Positions 48,245 to 60,034 of a DNA stretch of 60,240 nucleotides are shown here, in pieces (positions within the stretch are counted from its first letter, which is position 1; every line of letters begins with the position of its first letter). The stretch lies in the NCBI GenBank assembly GCA_001642005.1, contig LWCA01000073.1, positions 1 through 60,240 of the forward strand, read 5' to 3'. The notes beneath the pieces were generated by a model. It was not told the DNA's origin. It made no database searches and saw only the letters and a list, made by a program, of their open reading frames with translations. Position numbers and translations under genes: made by a program. This DNA is from Intoshia linei. Its lineage: Eukaryota; Orthonectida; Rhopaluridae.

Positions 48245-51200
48245 CTATTTTTTATGTGACTGTTTATGTTTTTGACTATCTTTATGATGGTATGTTGTTT
48301 CTCCACATATTTCACAAATGAACATTTTATTTCTACGTTGTTTGTGCATATAAGCGCTTTTTATTCCATGTATTTTTATTTGATGTGCTTCCAAACTGCA
48401 TCTTTGAGAAAATTGTTTATTACAGTCAATTTCATTACATTGAAATGGGCGTATGCCGGTATGAATTCTAGTGTGTCTTTTAAGATCAAAAGTGTCATTA
48501 AATCCCTTGAAACAGATGGAGCAAATAAATTTTTTAATAGCACTGTGGCTATTCAAATGTCTATACAAAAGTTTCACCATTTTAAACTTTTTTGTGCATA
48601 TTTTACAGAAATAGTAGTCCTTTTCTATTATTACTAAATTAAAATGTTTTCTGTAATTATTAGTATTATTACTGTTATTTCTACGATATGCATTTAATTG
48701 ATCAAATATTGGATTCTTGAATCCGTATCCGCCGTTAACTGATACTATTGAATTTTCTCCATGAATCTATATTTCAATTTAATTTTTTTAATATAATAAT
48801 ATTACCTCTATAAGAGCATTTACTATATCATTTTGTATATTATTCATATCTAATGGTCCATTTGTCAACAAATCTTGTTCATTTGCAGTATATAAACCTC
48901 TTACAATTTCAATAGCCCTTTTGTAATAAATACTAAAATTTTTATGCTTATTCTCACTTATATTTTGGTGATGCTTAAATGAGCTATGGGCAGAAAAATT
49001 GATTGGGGTTCCAAAAAAATTAGTTGAATAAGGCAATAATGCTATGGTGGAATCGGATTCTATTTTCAAAGTGGAATTGTAATTTTTTATTGGTATTGGG
49101 TAGGGTAATTTATATTGTATAGTTTGGTTTATTTCATTTTTATAGGTTTTATTTGAAAATTTAGATGGAGTAAAATTTAATGGGGATATTTTCCAATTAA
49201 GTGACCTTCCAATAAAATTATGTGCATTTATTGATGTAATAGTTTTTCTTTTCGTTTTTTCTAATAATGAGTTTGTATTTAATTTATATATTACAGTATT
49301 ACCTGTCTTATTCGATTTATTTATCAAATTTAATATAAAAAAATTTTTATTTATTTCAGATTGTAAGATTGTTTTTTTTGTGGAATTTTTTTCATTTTCT
49401 AAAATAATTAATTAATAAAAACGTTTTACATTTATTTATTGTAAATATTATGGATTATGCATCAACTTTTTTTCAGTGTACCTAGATTTTAAAACACGAC
49501 ATTTATTTAGTTCCCCGTATGTTACAAACATTGAGACCGTTGTCAAACATGAACCTTGAAAGTTTTATTGCATTTAAATTAAAATTAGTCCGTTAGGTTT
49601 AATTACATTTTGTATTAATTAACCACTATAATTTTAATTATTATTTGAATTCGAAATCTAAATCTCAGACTTTATGGCGTAATTAAGATAATATGAAACT
49701 TTAAATTTCATGTCACAAGGAATTTTGATAATTAACGCAAAAACAGATTAAATATTAATCCTTGTTAACTTGATATTTATAGTAATTAAGATTTCAAGTG
49801 GCACTACAAATAATGCAATTCTTTCATCCTATTGTTTAAATAAACGCTATAAACTTTTATAGTGTTCATTTAAATCTAATTTGTTTATAATAAACAAATG
49901 ATTATCAAAAACCAGACGAACTGGCGCTATTTAATATGGGATATATGATTCAGTGTTGTATGGTTTTAAAATTATATAATTATCGTGATTGATAAATTTT
50001 TTTGTTTGTTTTAACTTATAGTTAATAAATTGTGGCGGGAAATTATTATCATCGATAAACTGTATACTTGTATGATACTTTTATAAATACATATTTTATA
50101 TAATAAATATTGATAATTCTGAATTATAACAGCTTGATATTATAATATTTATAACATGTATTCATCAAATTACATTGAATGGTTAGATGGATGGTGAAAA
50201 ATACTAAATTGTACATAAATTAATTTTGATTTTAAAATAAAGTATAATTTAGGTCATGGGTCGTTAACCTTTTGCGTCTCCTGGTCCACTTTTTTTTTTA
50301 TCAAAAAATTATATGGGCCCCGTTTTTGAAAATTTACACATGATAACATTCAATTTTAACTGAAGAAAAAAGGTTCTACCGTATTCCACAAAATAATATC
50401 CATGGCGATCTGAAAATTTAGAGTTTATCATTATTATGAAAACCTTTATCCTGTCTCTAATAGTTGCCGTGGTTGTTAGTACTATTGCTTTAAATATGTT
50501 GATTTATATATGATAACTAAGATATATTCAAAATTTGGTTTTATAGTTTTTTAAAATTTTATTTTTACTAGGCGATAAAAATAATATATTTAATAAAATT
50601 CTAAAAAATGGACGATAACGCAAAATGGATTGGGAAATAATGATTTAGAATAATGAAAATGTTAGTACATTAGTGCAGAAAATTTACTAAATTATGGAAA
50701 TACTGAAAAAAGTTTTTATAAAAAATATTCTTATAGACAGAGTTTACTGTATATGTATAATGCAATTAGCAATATATTTAACATATTATACTAGTGGATT
50801 GAAACTATTCCCATAAATACAATTTTAAAAACATCAAAAAATTTAAATTTTATACTGATAATAATGTCAATTTTCAACAAATAATTATGTAAATCATTTA
50901 AAAGTGCGACATATATATAAAGTGTGTTTATATCTACAATAACGTTTATCAACCGAAATTGTTAGAAAAACAAAAAAATGTGAATTAAAAATGATTAAAA
51001 ATTACGAATTTTGACTTTCTTGGGTATTGGACTAGAAGATTTGGAAGAAGTTTTGTCAGATTCTGTAACATGTCCGCTGTCATTTCCACTGTTTTTATTC
51101 ATTGGATCCGTTGAAATCAAAATACTTTCAATGGTAAAAGGTGTATTTATATTTTTATGTGGTAAATGCATTATGCTAAAATAATAAATTAATAATATTA

Positions 51201-51249
51201 ATGTTGTTTTTATAATATAAAAAATTTACCTTGAATTTAAATTTTGATC
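48245..51249 (-). CDS. ovo: OVO/Shavenbaby-family C2H2 zinc-finger protein (5' end uncertain)
   Basis: Transcription factor with four C-terminal zinc fingers. Well supported exons: 49398-48806 and 48766-48245. The fingers start with CKICTKKF; the second and third carry the family signature FNDTFDLKRHTRIHTGIRPF and then FSQRCSLEAHQIKIHG. The fourth has MFICEICGETTYHHKDSQKH. The upstream exon is serine/asparagine-rich with no domain. A further exon at 51175-51006 (MHLPHKNINTPFTIESILIS...) ends in phase 1. This fits the 49398 acceptor (C + AA = Gln), so it may be the N-terminal part. A 20-bp microexon at 51249-51230 is possible before it. FTIESIL looks like an Eh1 (Groucho-binding) motif, which I do not know from OVO proteins, so the 51-kb exon could belong to another gene. 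The finger region is certain; the 5' structure is not. Confidence 0.72.
49399..51005. other. Non-coding stretch between OVO exons
   Basis: AT-rich. A block at about 49905-49985 (CGCTATTTAATATGGGATAT, then ATTCAGTGTTGTATGG) recurs at about 58083-58150. A hAT-like end, CATGGGTCGTTAACC, lies at 50257. No exon recognised. Confidence 0.45.
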
Positions 51250-52207
51250 CTAATGTTAAAATAAAATAATAACTATAAAATGAAATACAAATTAATGTTA
51301 TAATATTAAAGTAATTAAAATTATGTTTATATTTTTATATAACTAACTTGACCATGTTTAATATTTAGTCAAACCTATCCAAGTATACAGTGTATATAGT
51401 TGTTTATACTTCCAATCATATTCATTTATATAAATCAGTATAATCTTGTTTAAATTAATTATATACGACCGCCTTATTTATAAGTATGTAAGGATATGTT
51501 ATTCCATTGTTTCTTACTGTGCATTACATGTAAGTGAAATGATTATATTTTTATACATAACGGTAGACGGCTACTGTTTAAGAATACAGTAACGCTTATA
51601 TGTGGGAAAATAATTAAATAATTACTGCACAAATGAATGTACAATTTAATGAATAAGTGTAAGATAAATTTTAAAAGAATAATAGATTCAATATAAAGAA
51701 TCATTTAAATTTAGACAGGAAGCTTTTTTCAATTTAAAATAAAATTTTATTTACAAAAGTTAAAAAATGAAATATTTCGACTTTAAAGATTTTTAACCCA
51801 ATTCCAGAAAAAATAATTCATTAAAATTGTAAATAAATTGTATCGACAATTTTTTTTGAATGTGATGGTATATATTCAGTATCTGTTTTCGATAATTAAA
51901 AAACCTTTAGTATCGATAATTGGCGGAATTAACACCTTAAAAACGTAAAGAAACAAATTTCGGGTGAATTTTACCAACATTGCAATAAATATAAAAATGA
52001 TAATATCAAATATAATAAATTTGTACTATGCATTCAATTTTAGTGCAAGATGATATTAAACTTTTTGAAATTTTAAAATTGCGTAGAAATGAAAAAAATT
52101 TCGAAGGAATGAATTATATAGATTTTCACCCATATTTATTTATTGAAAATGTGTAGACGTTCAATGCACATTTTTTTTTGAAATTGTAAAATTAATATTT
52201 ATTTTAA

Positions 52208-54632
52208 CCCTTACATACATTGACTATAATTAAAAATGTATTTATGGCATAGCTGTTAATTCTGCCCAAATTAGCAAAAATTTTTAACAGAATTTTTATG
52301 TAAAATTTACTCATAAAATATTAGTACAAAGTCATAAATATGTCATTCAATTAACAGTTCGTGTCAGCTAATATGCCAGAAAATTAAGATATTAAATATA
52401 AATTTAATTTAAAAAGATAATATAAAGAAAGATATGGGTAATAGTATAACCAATATACAATACAAAATACTCAGAAATACAGCGGAAATAATTTTTATTC
52501 ATTATTTCGTTTAATTCGATTATTTAAAATTTAAAAAGACTATTTAGTTGAAAAAATAAATTCAAACCAAATTGAAATTTACAATTTTTTGAAATATTCT
52601 TTATAAATCCAGAGTTTAGTGTTTTAATTACAAATTAAATTTATTATTACAATAAAAATTTATAATTTAATTCTTAAATTGATTTTAATTAGACTGTCCA
52701 TATTTTTCATATTTGGATTGAAAAAGATTGATACTAAAAAATTTTCACAATTTATTTCATTTGACTAATATTTTTAGAGCTGCTAGCCAATTTTTTTATA
52801 CAGCTTGCCAATCTTTTAAAAGATTGTAAATTTGAAATGATTATAAAATTAAGTATATAAAAACAAAAAAGTAACTAAACATTTAATTTAAAATTATATT
52901 TACATTTATGATATAGAATCTGAATCGTTCATATTGAATCGATTTGAATAATGATCCTTGAAACAGTGAGGATGAAGTGCCATATATGAACTCTTCCTAT
53001 TTAAACAGGCATTGCGTTGATATCTCGTTCGAGATTTTACACATGTTTGTACACAATAAGAACATAATCGTGATTTTTTATCAGGAATTATTGTAGGCAT
53101 ATGATCAATAGATTCTAATTCCACTTCCTAAATAGATTCGTTCTTTGTTTCGTTGACTAAAAAAATGTTTATAAGACGTTTTCTGAATTCAAGCGATGTC
53201 TTAGCCTTGTCATCCCCAATGTAAAAGCTATGGTATAAAACATAAAAATAATGCATCATAAGGTTGATAAGATATATAGTCAATTTTTTAGTCCATCTAA
53301 CCGTTTTTATTTCACTAAAATAAGTTTTGACCATTTGATCATATCGATCCACACCACCCATGTAGGTATCATAATTTTTAACAACATTAGGTTTGGACGT
53401 GATTGACTTGTTATTTCCAATAATCGATAGACTTAAATTTATGAAATTATTGATTAAACTAAATACTTTTTTATCGTGCCAGATTAAACAGTTAGTATCA
53501 TTTTTTTGTTGCACAACAATCTCATATTTATTCAAATTTTTTTTCAAAGTTTTCATATTTTCTGGTCCTCCTCTATTCATTCGTATTGTGCCACTACAAT
53601 ATATTAGTACGGAACGTAATTGATTAAAAAGATCGAAACTAGAATAATAATTATCTAAATATAATTTGTGGTTTTTTTGTGTGTAGTTTTTTATAAGATG
53701 ATTTACAATATTATTGATTTTGTTACTGTTTACATGCAAAGATTAGGATAATACATAACCATTAGAAGAATCACAGCATATATACAACTTCATTCCTATT
53801 TTGGTGGGTTTGAAAAGCATGTATACTTTAAAAGAGTATCTTCCTTTATATTTGACCACGCCTTCATCTATAGACAAATGTTCTCCAGGTGAATACAAAT
53901 AATCAAATTTGTCATTAAATATTTTATAATATCTGATGTATAATAATATCAACTGATTTATCCACATCTCTTTTTCCCAAATCATTGATATGAGTGGAGC
54001 ACATATTTATGAACCGATTAATTTCAGTAAATCGTTTGTAAGATAGTGCAGATTTAACTAAATTAACAATAAATAAATCATTGTACCAATAGTCTCTCAA
54101 TTCAGGAAATCGATAAATACCCATAAAAATAATAATCATTACGTATTTTCGAATTTCATATGTATTTAAATCTTGAATAAATTTTGAATCAGGTTCATCA
54201 CAAATTGATCGATGGATGCGTTCATTGGTTTGTAGTACCATATAGTCAAATAATTCATCCGTAAAAATCAAATAAAAAATTTTTTCAATAGAATCAGGAA
54301 TTTCCACATTAATTTTTTTTTACCAGTAAATTTGAGATAAAGTAATATTTTTATTTCTGTTTTCCAGGTATTTTCCGACATAATAATTTAAGTAATAATT
54401 TAACAGTAATTTAAAGACAAAAAAGATAAAATGTTAGTTGCATAACAATAAATGTCAGTTTGACAGTCAAATTCATATTTTTAGTTAAATACAAAGTACT
54501 TAAAGTTTTGCACTCAAAGTTCAACATGCTATTTTTGCGTTATTCGTTTATGCAGTGTTTTTTAAACACGCTGTTTTTGCACAGTGGTAATTTTATTAAC
54601 AGTGCAAAAATAGCATGTTATGTATGTAAGGG
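52208..54632 (-). mobile_element. piggyBac transposon, 2.4 kb, inactive
   Basis: 13-bp perfect terminal inverted repeats (CCCTTACATACAT at 52208 and ATGTATGTAAGGG ending at 54632). The flank is TTAA on the left and TCAA on the right, i.e. a once-mutated TTAA duplication. The transposase relic lies inside on the minus strand. Confidence 0.9.
52906..54307 (-). pseudogene. piggyBac transposase, broken by a frameshift and two stops
   Basis: Cut-and-paste DDD transposase remnant. It reads in two frames. 54307-53924 has YEIRKYVMIIIFMGIYRFPE and YKRFTEINRFINMC. After a frameshift near 53924-53985 the rest runs 53985-52906, with in-frame stops at 53740-53742 and 53125-53127. All three catalytic aspartate contexts remain: HLSIDEGVVKYKGR, KLYLDNYYSS and YMGGVDRYDQM. 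The C-terminal cysteine-rich zinc domain is recognisable (SRLCSYC...HPHCFKDHY). About 465 residues are left compared with roughly 550-600 in intact piggyBac proteins; the N-terminus is missing. Confidence 0.88.
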
Positions 54633-55030
54633 TCAAACGAAATATTTAAAAATATTCGTTGATAATATATTAAAAATTATTTTTCACCGGGAATGCGTAG
54701 ATTTATGGGATTGAAATTTTGTATTTATATCAACTGGAATAAGCTGTATCAGAATAATCTCTTTTAATTGTTAGACCGTTAATTATTTAAAATTTTTTGT
54801 TTTAATAAAATAGTTTCGAAATAAAAAATGAATACTAAAATGCTTTTTTGATCGTGAAGGCGTCAAGTATTCAGATTGAAATTTTTTGTGTGTGTTAACA
54901 GAATAAAAATGTACCATCTTTATTTTTTTTTAAAAATTCTAGGAATGTTTTCATTTAAAAAAAAGGTAATATGTGGTTTTGACTATTAAGGTGTGCATTT
55001 CTGAGGATGAGATGTACGACAATGTTAATG

Positions 55031-57559
55031 TTTTTGGGCTAATTCTTCAACAATTGATTCAATATGTATTTTGTGCACTATGTGTCAAAAATTTTGACTC
55101 AAAATGCTGCACTGTCGATATTTGCCATATCTATCTAACCGTACCCACCGTAAAATATTCATTTTCTAAAAGTTACGATCCGAAAAAAAACTTTAAAAAT
55201 TTTTTCAATACGATACCAAACTTTTAAAACATGGTCTACTTTATCAGAACGAGAGTTTTTGATTGTGCATCATCGTACACCAGACCGTATTGTAGGACTC
55301 GAAAACAATATTATTTCAGTAAATCATTAAAAAAATGTCTAAATATTGAAAATATTGAAATTTTTTCAATTTTTAACTAATTTAAAAATGTGTAACATAT
55401 CAAAAAATATTTTATCCGTACTTAATCGACCCACGGGTTGATTCAAAGCTTTTACTGTGTGTAAATGGAGTTAATATATCGTTATTCACTTTGATTTTAT
55501 AAATCCTCATCTTTAAAACTGAAAATATTTAATTTTTCTAAAAAGTTTTTATTTATATTAACAATTCCGCTATCGGTAACCCTGCATTAGATACATAAAA
55601 AAAATCAATTTTATTTAATCTTAATTAATTCATTTAATTTTAAATATTCATATTTTAAATTTTGGTGCATTTTATCCAATTTTGAATGGAATTTGGTATC
55701 ATCAGAATTCTTACGTTTTAATCTGGGCCAATATTATAAATTAAACTTATTTTAACTGAAATTGTATTTGTGTGTAAGGATGTACATTGATGTATATTGA
55801 TAACATGTAAAGATAGACCCTTAAAAGAATCGTAACTTTTATTTAAATACATGGTTAATAAATATTAAAATTTGATACATAATTGTATAACCGTAATGAT
55901 TCGAAAATAATTATCTACCAACTATTTAAAATTTCTCAGTTTTAACAGACGTATTTAATATTAATTGATAAATTGAAAAAAATTATTAAATTAATGTATA
56001 ATGAAATTCCATATATCAAAAGAAATAATATTAAAAATAAGGAATGTACTTGAGAAAGTATATACAAATTGTCGATATTTTATGTATCTGTAGTACATGT
56101 ATAATATTAATTATTACATTTTATAAATACCAAGTCATAAGTTGAATCCATAATTGATTTCCAACTGTTTGCTGATAATTTTATAAATATTTATAAACAA
56201 TTACATCTGAAATGTTTACAATTAATCAACTATCAATTTGTTTAATAAATGATAACATAATATCCTCATATAGTACACAACCAAAAACATGTGGTTAGAT
56301 GGTTTTATTTTTAAAAGGATTATGTAGTATTGTTCCAAAATTTAATTTTATACTAGTGTGTATAATGTCAAAATATTTTAAATGTATAATCTTGGCATCA
56401 TTACACATGGGACTAAATTTGTTTTTAAACAAAAGTAATTATTATTATAATTTTATGATTCAATTACTTAATAATTGTGATAGTATGTATTTTTTTTGGC
56501 CACTTAAATTTAACTCCATAATTTTTAAAATCCCTATGAAATATTTCTAAATAGTATATATTAAAAAAGGATTTTTGTTAAGGGATAATTTTGGTTATGA
56601 TGGGTTTTGTCGAGGGGTGGATTTTTTATAATTACTATTATATATAAAGTTCATTAAACATCTCGCTAGTACATGTAATACCACCAGGACAGTGGAGAGG
56701 GAGGCTAGGGGCCATATGACCAGAAATTACAACCATGAGGGCCTAATATTTTAATTTATTAATGTTTTTGATGGTAATGTTGGAAAATAAGATATAATAA
56801 GATATTAATTTATCTTTGAAATTATTATCACAATCGTTTAGAAGAAGTGATGAAGAAAAAAAGAAATACACCCAACCCTAATTTAGAAATTATACACCTT
56901 AATTAGTCTCTAAATACTATAATAGTATTCTAAATATCAATGATACTTTTATCTTTTCCTTGCAGTTTTTTGATGAGATTATTCATAATTACATTAACAT
57001 CAGTTAAAATATATATTTGTTAAGAAATTGGCACACTGCTTTACTACAAATAAATTTAAATTATATGTTTTAAACAGGGACAAAACAATTTAAAACTAGT
57101 TAAAATTTTCGGCGAGCCACAGGTTGAGATAGGTATTTTTAAAAACAATAAAATGGTTGATAAAAGTGGATTTTTCTGATGAATTGATATAAAATGTTTA
57201 TTTACAAAACTTAAATTTATATAGAGTTGAATTGATGGGCCACTATTGTAAATGTTAAATCTTGGCATCATTACCCATGGGACAAAATTATTTTTTTAAA
57301 CAAAAGTAATTATAAGTATCTTTTTATGATTCAATTACTTGTTAATTGTGATAGTTTGCCTATAACAATAGATTTTTTATAATTTTTTTTCAACATAATT
57401 TATATCTAAAATTATTTTTACAAATTTTATTCATTTATCATATATTATCATCAACATATCCTTCAGATATTAGAAAATTATTTGTAGATATATTACATAA
57501 AATATTCATAAACATACAAAAGATTACAAAAATATAATCAAAAGAGCTAATCAAAAAAG
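55031..57559. other. Gene-poor region right of piggyBac
   Basis: No gene supported. Two direct copies of a segment of about 95 bp (CTTGGCATCATTACACATGG ... AATTGTGATAGT) lie at 56391-56485 and 57261-57355. A block at 56690-56790 (CATGAGGGCCTAATATTTTA ... GGTAATGTTGGAAAAT) is the reverse complement of sequence at 30290-30400. Confidence 0.5.
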
Positions 57560-57584
57560 GTAAATTTTAATAATTATTGTGAAC

Positions 57585-57760
57585 TGTGGCTTTATGTTTT
57601 AAATGCAATTCGGACGTTTTAGAAGTTTGAGAACTAAATCCTCAAATTTCAGAAATATATAATTTTCTTCGTTTTTGTTTGTACGAATATCTAGCTTTAA
57701 TTCCATGTAATTTCTTTGATGAGATTCCATACTACATCTTTAATAATCTTTATATAATAA
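57585..57760 (-). pseudogene. Decayed copy of the OVO zinc-finger region
   Basis: The minus strand reads CSMESHQRNYMELKLDIRTN followed by ENYIFL, alongside CSLEAHQIKIHGIKSAYMHK and KMFICE of the OVO gene at 48.3 kb. At the DNA level the forward strands share TTCCATGTA, TTTGATG-G-TTCCA and ACT-CATCTTT in the same order and orientation. The zinc-binding cysteines after the histidine pair are lost and stops follow. No intact finger survives. Confidence 0.5.
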
Positions 57761-58082
57761 TAAAACTTTTTATCGCATCCTGGTTCAATGAACACATAAA
57801 ATTTATAGATGGTTGGTTTATATAGCATTATTCAAACAGTTATTAATTGGTTTTTATTGTTGTACATTATATATTATAAATTATAAATGTAATTATAAAT
57901 TTGTGCTTCGGGTCCTGTTGAAAAAATTTTTAAAATTACTGTGCGGGCCGACAATTTTAGTTCGAACCGTGCTGCAGAACTTTGATTGACACATTATGAT
58001 ATCTCCCCATATCAAATAAATAAAACAAATTTATAGGTTTTTATCCTCTAATTAATTAATGTAAAAAAATCATTATCGATCA

Positions 58083-58235
58083 CCAGACATAACGACGCTA
58101 TTTAGTACGGTAATATATTATTCAGTGTTGTATGGGTTTTAAAAATATCTATCTCGCCAAATTCTCTATCTTGCCACCTTTTTGAAATCCAAAAATGGCA
58201 AGTTATATAGAGAATACTGTATTTTAATTTTAGTT
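58083..58235. repeat. Block shared with the OVO upstream region plus a short inverted repeat
   Basis: CGCTATTTAGTACGGTAATA then ATTCAGTGTTGTATGG resembles 49930-49970. Next to it ATATCTCGCCAAATTCTCTA and TGGCAAGTTATATAGAGAATACTG form an inverted repeat of a type seen at pogo/Tigger transposon ends. Confidence 0.4.
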
Positions 58236-58239
58236 TAAT

Positions 58240-58470
58240 TTTGAGTTTTAGAAATTTATTTTGAACCAAACTTTAAGGGGGGTTTACTTATAAATTTTTT
58301 TTAAACCAAACTTTTTAAGTATTTTTAGGAACTTTTTTTGAACCAAACTTTTTAAGGGTTTTTAGGACTTTTTTGAACAGTTCTTTCAAGAGGTGTGTTT
58401 AAGATTTTCAGATCATGTCTTTTACTAAATCTTAAAGGGGAAGGCTTTTTTAATATTTTTTTTAACCAAA
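58240..58470. repeat. Tandem repeat, about five units of about 48 bp
   Basis: Core TTGAACCAAACTTTTTAAGGG + TTTTTAGGA. The same ACCAAACTTTAAGGG theme occurs inside the hAT MITEs elsewhere in the window. Confidence 0.55.
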
Positions 58471-58574
58471 CTCTGAGGGGAAATTTTCAAAAAAGATGAC
58501 ATTTAATACAGCTTTTTCTAGTTAAAATATATAAAAAATTTCAATGTTAAGTTAAGCTTTAACGTTTAAAACAG

Positions 58575-59560
58575 CAATGTACACTGCGTTCCAAGTTATT
58601 ATGCAAACATTAAAAACATAATTAATTTAAAAAGTAGTCACTTAATTCTATTAATTTTTTTATCATATTTATTAAGTTACTAAAAATATTTTAACGTCTC
58701 AAGAAAAATGTAATGTATTCAAAAAAAATAAATACACGAAGATTTAAGAAAATTTTGTGATTTTTGGTGTGCCAAATTATTATGCAAATGAATATTAAAC
58801 AATAATTTGTTGTTAATACAAATAAATATATTTTTTTAAATATTTAAATAATATAATCCATTGTATTTTAAAGCAAATTCCAGCAAAAAAATGTAATTAA
58901 ACTTTACATATTAATATATCCCCTTTCCGGGATATTACAAGAAAAAGTCGTTATCCATGGATTTCGTGAGGTTTTCAATTGTTTTTGCATCGATTGTTTT
59001 GATTTNAATATCTTAAAAACAAAGAAACCATTAATGCGGAAAAGTATTGCGAACAATTGGATAAATTGATCGATGCAATTTAGCGTAAAAGATCTCAAAT
59101 GTTCTATAAAGCTAATATTATTTTATTACACGACTATGCTAGACCTCATCTGCTATAAAAACTAGAAAACATTCAATGGACCTTAATTATGAGGTATTAG
59201 ATCACTTACCATATTCTCCAGACATTGCTCCTTTTAACTATCACCTTTTTAGGTCGATGAGTAACCATTACCATGGAAAAAATACGATTCAATTGAGCAT
59301 TTAAAATCTGACATTGATAACTTTTTGACAAATAAAAGCCAGTTTTTTTCAAAATGGAATTAAAAAGCTACCGGAACGTTGGAGAAGAATTGTTAAATGC
59401 AATAGAGAATATTTTATAGAATAAAGGTTAATCAAAATTGTTATTATAGAAGTTTTAATTATAGTTATAAAAACGACATTACTTTGTGAATCACCTAATA
59501 AATTTATTAAAACTTCACTTTATTAAGAAAGTGAAAGGTGATTAAACTTGTCGACATGAA
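58575..59560 (+). pseudogene. mariner element with decayed transposase
   Basis: Left end CACTGCGTTCCAAGTTATTA then TGCAAAC, repeated at 60038. The + strand between about 59020 and 59425 encodes, in mixed frames, INAEKYCEQLDKLIDAI, IILLHDYARPH, YSPDIAPFNYHLF and LPERWRRIV-like text. These are the mariner D,D34D blocks including both surviving aspartates (HDYARPH and YSPD). Several stops, frameshifts and one undetermined base (59006) make it dead. Confidence 0.75.
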
Positions 59561-59575
59561 AAGTCGCTAAAAATA

Positions 59576-60034
59576 CCAGTCAGTTGGATTGGTAGCCGCG
59601 CTTTGGTGGCCAATGGATGGATTTGCAAAATTCGAGGGTAGTCGCGCTTTGGTGCCCTATCAATCGAGTAAGAAGGTTGGACTGGTGGGAGGTGTAGTGT
59701 TGTACCAGTTTAGTTGTTATGGTTGTCATAAAGTGAGCGAGTTGTAATGTAAATGATAATGTGGGTTTTTTATAGTGAAAATTATTTTTTTTGATGTTTC
59801 CATTTATGACAATGTTTATGATTTTAAAAACTATCCCAGAATTTATGTTTAAAAAATTTTTAGATGTTTCATTTTTAAAACAGAGCAACTTGTAAACTTG
59901 TAATTTTGACCATGAAGGACTCAAATTCTGAAACTGAAAAATAGATGACAATACGCTCTGAGAAAAACTGTGAGTGTTAATTTTATCAATAAATGGTTAC
60001 ATTCACACAAACACACATAGAAATTCATTTTTAT
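59576..60034. repeat. Short duplicated block and Helitron-like fragment (copy O)
   Basis: GTAGCCGCGCTTTGGTGGCC (59592) and GTAGTCGCGCTTTGGTGCCC (59638) are two copies 46 bp apart. From about 59765 the Helitron-like units TTATGATTTTAAAAACTATC and TTTTGACCATGAAGGACTCA follow on the minus-oriented side. Confidence 0.45.

Larger units (their letters stand above)
51945..55030 (-). mobile_element. Helitron-like repeat split by piggyBac (copy N)
   Basis: The left part (51945-52207) has GAATTTTACCAACATTGCAA, ATAGATTTTCACCCATAT and GTGTAGACGTTCAATGCACA. The right part (54633-55030) resumes with CGAAATATTT, GTTGATAATATATTAAAAAT and CACCGGGAATGCGTAG. Removing 52208-54632 plus one TTAA gives the order seen in other copies. 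Confidence 0.7.

Noticed and set aside
48266-48637. 123-codon plus-strand ORF
   Set aside because: Exact antisense of the OVO zinc-finger exon.
53393-53623. 76-codon plus-strand ORF
   Set aside because: Antisense of the piggyBac transposase relic.
56299-56550. 83-codon plus-strand ORF
   Set aside because: Overlaps one copy of a direct repeat and has no recognisable motif; the second copy is not open.
57965-57995. AGTTCGAACCG resembling a tRNA B box
   Set aside because: No A box, acceptor stem or cloverleaf can be drawn around it.
58904-59098. 64-codon minus-strand ORF
   Set aside because: Antisense of the mariner transposase relic and contains an undetermined base.
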